Shown here: one piece after another, positions 6,754 through 14,721 of the stretch
How positions within the stretch are numbered: position 1 is the first letter of the stretch
Layout: each line of letters opens with the position of its first letter
Source of the DNA: JABMPJ01 sp964345005
Lineage (GTDB): Bacteria > Verrucomicrobiota > Kiritimatiellia > UBA8416 > JABMPJ01
Length of the DNA: 23,508 bases
Direction of reading: 5' to 3'
NCBI GenBank assembly: GCA_964345005.1
Contig: CAYFPQ010000047.1
Location: 1-23,508 of the forward strand
The notes under the pieces: model-generated
The model's database searches: none
What the model saw: the letters and a program-made list of their open reading frames with translations, nothing else
What the model was told of the DNA's origin: nothing
Position numbers and translations under genes: made by a program

Positions 6754-8784
6754 ATGCATAAATTACGTTACAGGCAGATACATCTGGATTTCCACACGTC
6801 ACCGGCAATCGAAGGGATCGGCGCGGATTTCGATAAACAGCAATGGCAGGAGGCGCTGAAGACGGGGCATGTGGACTCGATTACCTGTTTTGCGACCGGT
6901 CACCATGGTTGGTCGTACTACGACACCAGGATTGGCAAGCGGCATCCGCATCTTGCGTTCGACCTGCTTCGTGCGCAGTTTGATGCCGCGAAGGAAATCG
7001 ATGTCAATGTTCCGATCTACCTGACAGCGGGCGTACACAATGTGATGGCCGAGGCGCATCCCGAGTGGCGTGAGATGGGATCTGACGGGCAATATCAGGG
7101 ATGGACGTCAGGTCTGCTGAAAGCAGGCTTCTGTAAGCTCTGCTTCAACACGCCTTATCTCGACCACCTTTGCGAGCAGATTGAAGAGGTGGTGGCTTTG
7201 TTCCCGAACGCAGACGGCATCTTTCTGGATATCATCAGCCAGGGGCCATGTTGTTGCCGGTGGTGCATGAAGACGATGCAGGAGAGCGGACTGGATCCGG
7301 AAAGAGAAGAAGACCGCATTGCCCATGCAAAGTCGGTACTGAACAGGTATTACGAACGGACGACGGCCGCAGCGCGTGTCAGCGATCCCACTGTGCCCGT
7401 ATTTCACAACAGTGGTCACATTGAGCGTGGGAATCGCGAGATTCTGAAGCATTTCAGCCATCTGGAGTTGGAGTCGTTGCCAACGGGCGGGTGGGGGTAT
7501 GACCATTTTCCGATTTCGGCAAAGTATTGCCACAACCTGCCGCATGATTTCATGGGAATGACCGGCAAGTTCCATACGACATGGGGTGAGTTCGGCGGGT
7601 ACAAGCATCCCAATGCCCTGCGGTATGAGTGTGCCGCCATGTTGGCGTTTGGCGCCAAGTGCAGCGTTGGTGATCAACTTCATCCCTCCGGGAAAATGGA
7701 TGCAAGCACATACAAACTGATCGGCTCGGCTTATGCGGAGGTCGAGGCCAAGGAACCGTGGTGTCTGGACGCCCGGAATGTGGCGGATATCGGACTGTTA
7801 TCCGGCGAGGCGGTTAACCGGCTTGGTACCACTGCACGTGAAGATGTGCCGGCTGACGTGGGTGCCGGCCGAATTCTGTTGGAAGGGCATTTCCTCCTCG
7901 ATGTTCTGGATGGAGAGATGGAGTTTGATGGGTACAAAGTCCTGGTGCTGCCGGATGACATTCAGATCAACGACGCACTCAAGGCCAAACTTGACGCGTA
8001 TCTGGCGGAGGGCGGCAAGTTGCTGCTGACGGGATCAAGTGGCCTGGCCTCGGATGGTAGCGGTTTTCTGTTCGATGTTGGGGCAAGTTGGGAAGGCCAA
8101 AGTGACTATCAGCCGGACTATGTGTTGCCCTGCAGCGAACTGCGACCTTCCTTCGTCGATACGCCCTTGGTGATGTATCTTCCGAGTCAGCGGATCAAAG
8201 CGACTACGGGCCAGTCGCTGGGAGAGGTCTACGATCCGTACTTCAATCGGAGCTACAAGCACTTCTGCAGTCATCAGCACGCACCGGCTCGGACCGAACC
8301 GTCCGGGTTTGCCTGCGGTGTGCGCAACGGCAACATCCTGTACCTGGCGCACCCGGTATTCTCGATCTATCGTGGATTCGGGGCCGTGGCCTACAAGGAA
8401 TATGCAATCAATGCCATTCGATCGCTGCTCGGAACATCGACCGTGGAGGTCGGTCTTCCATCGACAGGGCGGGTGACGCTGATGCAGCAACCCGAGCACA
8501 ACCGCCATGTCCTGCATCTGCTTTATGCCAACACCGTGTACCGCGGCGGCCCGCTCAGCCTGTCCGGCGGGACGGTCTCCGATCGCATCCAAGGCGTTGA
8601 GGTGATAGACGAAATCCTGCCGCTGCACGACGTCAACGTGACGGTGCGCGTTCCTCACGCGGTTGCAAGTGTGACCTGTGTGCCAGACGGTAAGGCACTG
8701 AACTTCACGCAGGAGGACGGTTGCGTCCGCTTTGTGCTGCCGAAGCTCGAATGTCATCAAATGATCGAGCTTCGCCACGCATAG
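6754..8784 (+). CDS. GHL6-type putative glycoside hydrolase with GH42-like trimerisation domain
   Basis: A 676-residue multidomain protein. The N-terminal part opens with RQIHLDFHTSP (residues 7-17) and contains HHGWSYYDT, an AHPEW block at 101-105 and ADGIFLDII at 153-161. This resembles the hypothetical glycosyl hydrolase 6 (GHL6) TIM barrel. FLDI is the likely strand carrying a catalytic acid. A Cys cluster CCCRWC at 166-171 follows directly. Residues about 340-450 (from DIGLLSGEAV through GYKVLVLPDDIQI to LAEGGKLLLTGSSG) match the Rossmann-like beta-galactosidase trimerisation domain of GH42 enzymes. The rest is a beta-rich C-terminus. No signal peptide is seen, so it is probably cytoplasmic. 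AGGAG lies 9 bases upstream of the ATG. Substrate is unknown; hydrolase function is inferred from fold and context. Confidence 0.78.
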   Translation: MHKLRYRQIHLDFHTSPAIEGIGADFDKQQWQEALKTGHVDSITCFATGHHGWSYYDTRIGKRHPHLAFDLLRAQFDAAKEIDVNVPIYLTAGVHNVMAEAHPEWREMGSDGQYQGWTSGLLKAGFCKLCFNTPYLDHLCEQIEEVVALFPNADGIFLDIISQGPCCCRWCMKTMQESGLDPEREEDRIAHAKSVLNRYYERTTAAARVSDPTVPVFHNSGHIERGNREILKHFSHLELESLPTGGWGYDHFPISAKYCHNLPHDFMGMTGKFHTTWGEFGGYKHPNALRYECAAMLAFGAKCSVGDQLHPSGKMDASTYKLIGSAYAEVEAKEPWCLDARNVADIGLLSGEAVNRLGTTAREDVPADVGAGRILLEGHFLLDVLDGEMEFDGYKVLVLPDDIQINDALKAKLDAYLAEGGKLLLTGSSGLASDGSGFLFDVGASWEGQSDYQPDYVLPCSELRPSFVDTPLVMYLPSQRIKATTGQSLGEVYDPYFNRSYKHFCSHQHAPARTEPSGFACGVRNGNILYLAHPVFSIYRGFGAVAYKEYAINAIRSLLGTSTVEVGLPSTGRVTLMQQPEHNRHVLHLLYANTVYRGGPLSLSGGTVSDRIQGVEVIDEILPLHDVNVTVRVPHAVASVTCVPDGKALNFTQEDGCVRFVLPKLECHQMIELRHA

Positions 8785-8812
8785 ACCTCGCGAGGCAGGG
8801 CAGGAGCCTTGT

Positions 8813-9931
8813 CTATGGCTGAACGGCAGGCATTGTCAGGTTTTGCTCTGTTTCGGCATCGAAGATGTGGGCGCGGTCCATTAGCGGACACACTTCGACG
8901 CTGCCGGATGGGTCCAGCTTCGCGTGAGGGTCAATGCTGACCGTGTACTTGTGCGGCCCGCTTACCACGTGCGCCAACACCTCTTCGCCCAGCAGTTCGG
9001 AGACCTCAATGACTCCCTTGAAGACCGTCGGTTCATCTGTGCCGCTTGGCCCGATGAGCGTGAACGCCTTGGGGCGTAACCCCATGCAAACCTTTTTGCC
9101 TACGTAGTCTCGAACCCGGTCGTATTGATGTTCGGCCACCGGTGCCTTGACTGTATCACCGTCAAAGATGATTCGCCCGTCTTCCTGAATCAGGTTGCCG
9201 GAAAAAATGTTCATTGGCGGTGTGCCGATGAAGCTCGCGACAAAAAGAGATGCAGGATGATCGAACACGTGGGTGGGCTCGCCAACCTGCTCAATCAGGC
9301 CATCACGCATCACGCAGATACGATCCCCAAGCGTCATGGCCTCCACCTGGTCATGTGTCACATAAAGCATGGTGGTCTCAATGCGTCGATGGAGGGTCAG
9401 AATCTCTCGGCGCATCTCAACGCGCATCTTGGCGTCGAGGTTGGATAGCGGTTCGTCAAACAGGAATACGGCCGGCTCGCGCACGATCGCTCGCCCCATC
9501 GCGACGCGCTGGCGCTGGCCGCCCGAGAGGGCCTTGGGTCGGCGAGACAGATAATCTTCAATGCCCAGAATCCTGGCCGCCTCCTCTACGCGCCGGTTGA
9601 TTTCAACCTTCTTGAACTTCCGAAGCTTCAGACCGAAAGCCATGTTGTCTCTAACCGTCATATGAGGGTAGAGCGCGTAGTTCTGGAAGACCATTGCGAT
9701 ATCGCGATCCTTGGGCGGCACATCGTTCACCACGCGTTCACCAATCCGGATCTCACCCTTGGATATTTCTTCGAGTCCGGCCACCATCCGCAACGTGGTT
9801 GACTTCCCGCAACCAGACGGTCCGACAAGCACAAGAAACTCACCATGCCTGATCTCAAGATTGAAGTCGCTGACAGCAGTTACATCACCGGGATACACTT
9901 TGTAGACACCACTCAGGTTTACCCTAGCCAT
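8813..9931 (-). CDS. Sugar ABC transporter ATP-binding protein (MalK/UgpC/MsmK type)
   Basis: A 372-residue carbohydrate-importer ATPase. Motifs in order: Walker A GPSGCGKST at 37-45, Q-loop VFQNYALYPHM at 81-91, ABC signature LSGGQRQRVAMGRA at 135-148, Walker B VFLFDEPLSNLDA at 155-167, and the switch His in VTHDQVEAMTLGDR at about 191-204. The C-terminal 130 residues form the TOBE/MalK regulatory fold with the CMGLRPKAF block. AAGGAA lies just upstream of the ATG at 9931. No permease or solute-binding protein gene occurs in the window, so it probably energises transporters encoded elsewhere, as MsmK-like shared ATPases do. It is divergent from the AraC gene at 9990, which may control it. 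Confidence 0.95.
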   Translation of the reverse strand: MARVNLSGVYKVYPGDVTAVSDFNLEIRHGEFLVLVGPSGCGKSTTLRMVAGLEEISKGEIRIGERVVNDVPPKDRDIAMVFQNYALYPHMTVRDNMAFGLKLRKFKKVEINRRVEEAARILGIEDYLSRRPKALSGGQRQRVAMGRAIVREPAVFLFDEPLSNLDAKMRVEMRREILTLHRRIETTMLYVTHDQVEAMTLGDRICVMRDGLIEQVGEPTHVFDHPASLFVASFIGTPPMNIFSGNLIQEDGRIIFDGDTVKAPVAEHQYDRVRDYVGKKVCMGLRPKAFTLIGPSGTDEPTVFKGVIEVSELLGEEVLAHVVSGPHKYTVSIDPHAKLDPSGSVEVCPLMDRAHIFDAETEQNLTMPAVQP

Positions 9932-9989
9932 CTTTAATTCCTTTCAATATCTTTAGTGCTTCCCGGAGGATACAGGACAGGGATCTTTA

Positions 9990-10769
9990 TTGACAAGTAT
10001 TATTGTGAAAAAGCATCATGATTCCATGTTGGAAGTTGAATCCAACGTCATTATTGCCGATGGCGAACTGCGGTGGATGCCTGAATCGATTCGACCCGAG
10101 GCCATAATCGGCATCGCTGTTATTAGCGGGAGTTGCACTCTGTTTGCTCAGCAGCGCGAGCAGACGATTCCGGCATGTACATGTTTGTTTGTGAGGGCCG
10201 ATGCGGTTGAGGCTGTGCAGGCGGATAGAGTACAAGCCGTGCTCTGGGTCACGGCATCGTGCGGCGATGAAGCACTGGCAATGAACACATCGCTTCGTCT
10301 CAGAGAGATTGACGTCATGATCCTCCATGACGTGTTTTTTGAAGATATCCGCCCCTTGTCGCATCAGCAGGCCGCACTCCGGCTCATTCTTCACCAGTTG
10401 CTGGCTTGCAGGGCGGTGCACGTGGAAGCACAGCAGGAAGGCGACAGGCTTGTTGACGCCATTCACAGCTACCTGCTTGAGCATTTGGATGAACCGCTGT
10501 CGCTCGATCGTCTATCTCGAGAGTTTGGTTACAGCAAAGTTCACATTCTAAGATGCTATCGTCAGGCGACAAAACAATCGCCCATGCAACATCTTGCGGA
10601 GCTACGTCTGGTACGGGCCAAGGAGCTTCTGCGCCAGACGGAGCTAAGTATCTCGCAGGTTGCCCATTCGGTTGGATATGCGTCCTTGGCCAGCTTCAGT
10701 CACTTCTTCCGACGACACGAGAAACGTTCACCGAGCCAATACCGGGAAAACTGCCGCTGGTTGATCTGA
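9990..10769 (+). CDS. AraC family transcriptional regulator
   Basis: A 259-residue AraC-type activator. Residues about 14-100 are a small cupin-like sensor (ADGELRWMPESIRPEAIIGI). The C-terminal 100 residues hold both helix-turn-helix units: LSLDRLSREFGYSKVHILRC and then ISQVAHSVGYASLASFSHFF, followed by the RSPSQYRE end signature. The start is a TTG at 9990 with AGGGA at 9978-9982; an ATG at 10026 is possible but has no ribosome binding site. Only 58 bases separate this start from that of the divergent ABC ATPase gene, so both share a compact control region. A likely role is sensing an imported or processed sugar. Confidence 0.88.
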   Translation: MTSIIVKKHHDSMLEVESNVIIADGELRWMPESIRPEAIIGIAVISGSCTLFAQQREQTIPACTCLFVRADAVEAVQADRVQAVLWVTASCGDEALAMNTSLRLREIDVMILHDVFFEDIRPLSHQQAALRLILHQLLACRAVHVEAQQEGDRLVDAIHSYLLEHLDEPLSLDRLSREFGYSKVHILRCYRQATKQSPMQHLAELRLVRAKELLRQTELSISQVAHSVGYASLASFSHFFRRHEKRSPSQYRENCRWLI

Positions 10770-10871
10770 AAGCCCGCACCCGAGGTAGGCTATATGCTGT
10801 TTCTTTCAGAGTCGCCAATCGAGGCTTTACTAACATCGGGACCTGAGCAATATACTTGTGAGATAGGACAC
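10770..10871. other. Short spacer after the AraC gene
   Basis: About 100 bases between the AraC stop and the MITE-like element. No gene, hairpin or promoter stands out. Together with the element and the following 44 bases it forms a 300-base gap without a gene. Confidence 0.4.
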
Positions 10872-11025
10872 TAGTGTCGTGTCAACCCAGTAACGTTAGG
10901 TAATCTGTCATTCCGAGCGAAGTCGAGGAATCTCAGACGTTACTGGTTTACAAGAGATCCCTCGACAAGCTTCGGGATGACAAGGAAATGCGTTTACGTA
11001 TCTTTTCAATCGTGACACGACACTA
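10872..11025. mobile_element. MITE-like palindromic element with terminal inverted repeats and TA ends
   Basis: The 14-mer CTAGTGTCGTGTCA at 10871-10884 is the exact reverse complement of TGACACGACACTAG at 11013-11026, and both ends include a TA dinucleotide. Inside, CAGTAACGTTA (10888-10898) pairs imperfectly with the ACGTTACTG block near 10937-10945. A long imperfect palindrome has arms starting GTCATTCCGAG (10907 onward) and ending CTTCGGGATGAC (to 10981). The latter type of arm (GTCATTCCGAGCGAAGTCGA) is a repeat motif met in many bacterial genomes. There is no coding capacity. The size, TIRs and TA ends fit a non-autonomous element mobilised by an IS630/Tc1-mariner-type transposase; this last point is inference. 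Confidence 0.75.
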
Positions 11026-11069
11026 GGTATGGATCAGTGTTTCCACCAACTAGATTGCGGAGGTTCATG

Positions 11070-11885
11070 ATGATTCCTGAGATCTCTTTACAGCTCTACA
11101 GCCTTCATGAAGAGGCGACGGCTGACTATGAAGGTACGATTCGGGCCATTGCCGAGATCGGGTTCGGTAACGTTGAGCCTGCGGGTTATCCGGGCTTCTC
11201 GGCGGCCAAGGCGGCAGCGCTCTTCAGGGAGCTTGGGCTTAAGGCACCTTCCTGTCATGGTGAGCTTCCGATCGGTGAGCAGAAGCATCAAGTCATTGAC
11301 GAGGCGCTGATGCTGGGACACAAGGCCATCATAACCGGAGCCCCGCCGCGCTTCATGGAGCACTACAAAAGTGCCGACACGGTGAAAGCGCTCGCCGACC
11401 TCTACTGTGAAGCCGCTGAAGTGGCTGCCGAGCACGACATCCAGGTGGGGTATCACAATCACGACTTCGAGTTGCATGATATCGATGGAGTGCCCGGCTA
11501 CCGATACTTCCTCGACAATACACCGGAGTCGGTCCTCTGGGAAGCTGACCTGTTCTGGGTGGCCAGGGCCGGATATGATCCCGCCGAGTTCGTGCAGGAG
11601 ATCGGTCCGCGAGGCAAGCTGTTGCATTTCAAAGACGGCATTGTAGAGGAGGCGGGCGAATTCACCGCAGTCAAGACAGAGGAGGGCAGGATCATGGTGA
11701 GCGATTCCTGCCCATTCCTACCCGCCGGCGCCGGGCAGATGGATCTCCCTGGCGTCGCGAAGGTAGCCAAGCATACCACGTATGTTGTCGTTGAGCTCGA
11801 CAGCTACGAGGGGGACATGATGCGCGCGGTCCAGGAGAGCTATGCCTACCTCACTGCTGCGGGAATCGCACGAGGGCTTAAGTAG
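11070..11885 (+). CDS. Sugar phosphate isomerase/epimerase (xylose-isomerase-like TIM barrel)
   Basis: A 271-residue AP-endonuclease-2/xylose-isomerase-like TIM barrel. Characteristic strands: EISLQLYSL at the N-terminus, FGNVEPAGYPG at 32-42, VGYHNHDFEL at 126-135, LWEADLFWV at 156-164, LLHFKDG at 184-190 and VVVELDSYEGDM at 239-250. These supply the metal-binding Glu, Asp/His and Glu residues of the family. GGAGG at 11059-11063 is 6 bases from the ATG at 11070 and only 3 from the ATG at 11067; the first is preferred. The coding region begins 44 bases after the MITE-like element. Family members isomerise or epimerise sugars, or catalyse eliminations of 3-keto sugars beside Gfo/Idh oxidoreductases. 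The substrate is not identifiable here. Confidence 0.88.
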   Translation: MIPEISLQLYSLHEEATADYEGTIRAIAEIGFGNVEPAGYPGFSAAKAAALFRELGLKAPSCHGELPIGEQKHQVIDEALMLGHKAIITGAPPRFMEHYKSADTVKALADLYCEAAEVAAEHDIQVGYHNHDFELHDIDGVPGYRYFLDNTPESVLWEADLFWVARAGYDPAEFVQEIGPRGKLLHFKDGIVEEAGEFTAVKTEEGRIMVSDSCPFLPAGAGQMDLPGVAKVAKHTTYVVVELDSYEGDMMRAVQESYAYLTAAGIARGLK

Positions 11886-12055
11886 ATTCCTGCTGACGCC
11901 GGACATCCTCTGGCGGCGTGTTATGGGGCGGGTCCGCCCTACACGGATATCCGGTCTAACTGTGATGCCGACGGTTTTAAGTGTGTACGGGCTCCGATCC
12001 GATTGGGTAAGGTCCGCTCTGACGGTCAGGATGAAAAGCACAAAGGAGACAGGTT
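11886..12055. other. 170-base spacer between isomerase and esterase genes
   Basis: Contains the small GC hairpin GGGCG-GGTC-CGCCC at 11926-11939 without a T-run, so it is at best a weak terminator or attenuator. The end carries AAGGAG at 12043-12048, the ribosome binding site of the next gene. No coding potential is evident. Confidence 0.35.
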
Positions 12056-13084
12056 GTGGCCAATCGTAACTTCTCAATGGTCGAGTATTTCAAGCGTGTG
12101 GCTGAGGATCACGTTCCAGAGCTGACATTTCGCGGAAAGACGAAGTCTGAATGGCGGGCGTGGAACAAGAAGGCCGCCCGCAAACTATTGGAGCTGCTGG
12201 GCGAATTCCCTGAGCCCGCGCCCTTGCGGGCCGAGGTCGTTGCGTCTGTAGAGGAGAACGGTATCGTCAAGGAGCGTGTCATCTTCGATTCCGAAGCCGA
12301 GATGTCCGTGCCCTGTATCTTGTGTCGTCCCAAGGACATCAAGCGCAATCGCAAGAACGCGGCTATCGTATGCAGCCACGGGCACGGCCCGTTCGGTAAA
12401 TTGCCCGTGGCGGGCGTCGCCACCCATCCCGAGCTCAGGCAGAACATTGCCCAGCACAACTACAACTACGGCGAGCTGATGGCCCAGCGCGGTTTTGTGA
12501 CCCTCTGCCCGGATCTTCGCGTCTTCGGTGAACGGTGTGACGGCGATTACGGACAACGTGATCCGTGCAATGTTCACTTCATCCGCGGCGCGATTCTCGG
12601 GATCTATACATTGACGTTGAACATCTTCGATCTGATGCGTTGTGCGGACTACCTCCAGACGCGTCGGGAGATCGATCCTGAACGCATCGGGCTTATGGGA
12701 TTGTCCCAGGGCGGCACTATGGCTACCTTCGGGGGAGCGGTGGATCAACGTTTCAAGGCTGTGGATATTATCTGCTATCTCAATTCCTGGCGCGACTTCG
12801 GCATCCGGACGGCAAACTTCTGCGGGTCGCAGATTGTGCCGAACATCTTCCGTTACTTCGATACACATGATGTGGCCGGTTTGATTGCGCCGCGGCCGCT
12901 ACTGGTTGAGATGAGTATGTGGGAGACGGGCTTTCCGATTGACGACACCATAAAGAGCGTCAAGCCACTGGAACGGCTCTATAAGGCTGCCGGGGTGCCG
13001 GAGAATCTGGACTTTGAGATCCACTCCTATGAACATGCCTTCGGTATGAACAAGGCGTACGACTTCTTTGGAGCGAACCTCTAG
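12056..13084 (+). CDS. Alpha/beta hydrolase, dienelactone-hydrolase/acetyl-xylan-esterase-like
   Basis: A 342-residue alpha/beta-hydrolase resembling the Abhydrolase_7/dienelactone hydrolase group. The nucleophile elbow GLSQGG is at 215-220 (Ser217). The oxyanion-side HGHGPFG is at 108-114, PDLRVFGER at 152-160, and a candidate triad is completed by Asp296/297 and His327 (YEHAFG). It begins with GTG at 12056, supported by AAGGAG seven bases upstream; the previous in-frame region has stops. No signal peptide is visible, so a cytoplasmic enzyme is likely. In this context deacylation of a modified (for example acetylated) sugar or oligosaccharide is plausible; the substrate is inferred, not seen. 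It may form a unit with the sugar isomerase gene 170 bases upstream. Confidence 0.85.
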   Translation: MANRNFSMVEYFKRVAEDHVPELTFRGKTKSEWRAWNKKAARKLLELLGEFPEPAPLRAEVVASVEENGIVKERVIFDSEAEMSVPCILCRPKDIKRNRKNAAIVCSHGHGPFGKLPVAGVATHPELRQNIAQHNYNYGELMAQRGFVTLCPDLRVFGERCDGDYGQRDPCNVHFIRGAILGIYTLTLNIFDLMRCADYLQTRREIDPERIGLMGLSQGGTMATFGGAVDQRFKAVDIICYLNSWRDFGIRTANFCGSQIVPNIFRYFDTHDVAGLIAPRPLLVEMSMWETGFPIDDTIKSVKPLERLYKAAGVPENLDFEIHSYEHAFGMNKAYDFFGANL

Positions 13085-13444
13085 GTGTCGGTGTAACCCT
13101 TTCGTGACCCTGTCTCGTTCTGTCTCGTTGTCTCTGGAGGAGGCGGTGATTCTACTGCTTCGCAGTGCAAGCTGACGATTTTTTTCTATTCACAATCTAT
13201 TCATGTTGTGGATACGATTTTGCAGCGGTCGAGATCCTGATCCCACTCCTTTTTCTCTGTTTCTTTGGCCAAGAGAGCAACTTGAAGAGCGAGGCAGTCA
13301 ATAGCCGGTGATGCATTGTTTTGGGAGATATCCCTGTTGCACGCCGTTCCAGGTGGGGCCAGGAACGTGCGTGCAGTGCCATCCGGCATTCTTCCTGAGC
13401 GCTTGGGCGACAAAGGCTGCTGGAGGCTGGATCTTCTAGTGATT
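13085..13444. other. Intergenic spacer, no gene seen
   Basis: Between the esterase and the GntR/LacI regulator. A direct repeat of TGTCTCGTTC/G lies at about 13110-13130. A small hairpin (ACTGC-TTC-GCAGT, 13154-13166) precedes a run of seven T after 12 bases. Minus-strand frames at 13197-13413 are short and lack support. I see no tRNA or other RNA gene. Confidence 0.4.
13154..13185 (+). terminator. Weak candidate rho-independent terminator
   Basis: A 5-bp stem ACTGC/GCAGT (13154-13158, 13162-13166) with loop TTC is followed 12 bases later by TTTTTTT (13179-13185). It is suitably placed 70 bases after the esterase stop, but the short stem and the gap before the T-run make it doubtful. Confidence 0.3.
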
Positions 13445-13547
13445 GCGATAATGGCCTAACAATTCCTGATCATTATCGAACAATTATCGTTCTATACCCA
13501 TGTGGTTCGTCTAAACATGCTTGCATTATTCTAAACAGTGCGATAAT
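13445..13547 (+). promoter_or_regulatory. Cluster of ATTATCG operator-like boxes upstream of the GntR/LacI gene
   Basis: The 7-mer CGATAAT/ATTATCG occurs four times in 102 bases: inverted at 13446-13452, then direct at 13472-13478 and 13483-13489 (11 bases apart, about one helical turn), and inverted again at 13541-13547. A second repeat, TCTAAACA, lies at 13510-13517 and 13530-13537 with a 20-base period. The cluster ends 22 bases before the start codon. It is most simply read as the promoter and operators of the autoregulated GntR/LacI gene. Confidence 0.55.
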
Positions 13548-13569
13548 TTCCTTTCGAGAATGATGAAGA

Positions 13570-14682
13570 ATGCACGAAGGGCGTGTTGTGCAGAATTCTG
13601 AGCTGTTCACATCGAAAGTTGAGGCGGTGGCGGAAGACCTGAGGGATCGAATCCGGCGGTCGGTCTATACCGAGCGTTTGCCGGTGGTTGCTGCCTTGGC
13701 TGAAGAGTACGGCGTTGCTCTGAACACTGCGAACCGGGCAATTGCGGCGTTGGTGTCTGAAGGGATACTGGAATCCACGCCGGGCCGGGGGACATTTGTG
13801 CGGCCGGGCGCCGTGGATATCCTGGCGTCGCAGGCTCCGCCGCAGGTTGGCGACAAGTTGGTGGCCTTCTTCATGCCTTCCGATGCGCACGTGTACAGTG
13901 AACTCTACACGCCGATGTTTCATGTGCTCAGCGAGAACGATAAGTATCCGGTCTTGGTTGAGGAGATGAGCGAGGCGGCGCTGGATGATGTGTTGCGCAT
14001 GAAGCCGGCGGCGATTGTGGTGGACCGCGAGAGAGATCATTTTCCTTTCGCGATGCTTAAGGAACGGGCACACGAAGCGGGCCGCATTGTCTTCCTCCAG
14101 CGAATGGAGTCGGAGTTGAGTTTCGATGCCGATTACGTTCTGTCCGATCGCACACACGGTGCCTATATTGCCACGCGGCATTTGCTTGAACTGGGGCACC
14201 GCAGGATATTGCTGTTGAGTCATCTGCCTGACGATTTCAAGGACGCTTCCGTCTATCGCCATTCAGCGCACTACGCGTTTGCTCAGGGCTATCGTCTTGC
14301 GTTGCAGGAAGCTGACCTGCTCGAAGCCGAGGTGTATCATCTCGAGCCGCAGGACAAGACTGAAAGCAGAAAGCAATTGATGGCGATCCTGAGCGAGAAG
14401 ACTCGTCCGACGGCGATTCTGAGCAATATGGATGCGCGAATCATTTCTAACTTGGACTGCATTCGCAAGGTGGGGCTGAAGGTGCCGGATGACCTCGCAT
14501 TGGTCGGCTACTTCAACACGCCGCACGCTCGTGGCGAGTTTCCATTGACGAGTGTTTCTATCCAGGAGTCTGAGATGGCTGCGATTGCGGCAAAGAAGAT
14601 CATTGAAGGCGGTCCGCATGAACGGATCATGGTGAAACCGAAGTTGATTGTTCGGGAGTCGTCGGGATCGAAGAAGACATAG
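13570..14682 (+). CDS. GntR-type HTH regulator with LacI-like sugar-binding domain
   Basis: A 370-residue hybrid regulator of AraR-like architecture. Residues about 16-78 are a GntR winged helix (LAEEYGVALNTANRAIAAL, then ILESTPGRGTFVRPG). Residues about 95-365 resemble the periplasmic-binding-protein fold of LacI repressors, with the blocks HGAYIATRHLLELGHRRILL and PTAILSNMDARI, then KVPDDLALVGYFN. It should bind operator DNA as a dimer and release it on binding a sugar. The ribosome binding site is weak. It leads a co-directional run: the next gene starts 39 bases after its stop, and the glycoside hydrolase genes follow, so it is the probable local controller. Effector unknown. Confidence 0.92.
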   Translation: MHEGRVVQNSELFTSKVEAVAEDLRDRIRRSVYTERLPVVAALAEEYGVALNTANRAIAALVSEGILESTPGRGTFVRPGAVDILASQAPPQVGDKLVAFFMPSDAHVYSELYTPMFHVLSENDKYPVLVEEMSEAALDDVLRMKPAAIVVDRERDHFPFAMLKERAHEAGRIVFLQRMESELSFDADYVLSDRTHGAYIATRHLLELGHRRILLLSHLPDDFKDASVYRHSAHYAFAQGYRLALQEADLLEAEVYHLEPQDKTESRKQLMAILSEKTRPTAILSNMDARIISNLDCIRKVGLKVPDDLALVGYFNTPHARGEFPLTSVSIQESEMAAIAAKKIIEGGPHERIMVKPKLIVRESSGSKKT

Positions 14683-14721
14683 CCACGAAAGATCGAACAG
14701 ATCACATAGAAAGAGATCCAT

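Noticed and set aside
7108..8778. Long minus-strand frames opposite the GHL6 gene
   Set aside because: They are fully antisense to a gene with clear domain signatures; composition is that of a complementary-strand shadow.
8779..8818. Bidirectional terminator between the convergent GHL6 and ABC ATPase genes
   Set aside because: CATAGAC/GTCTATG and CCTCGCGAGG can pair, but the stems are short or separated by a long loop and there is no T-run on either strand.
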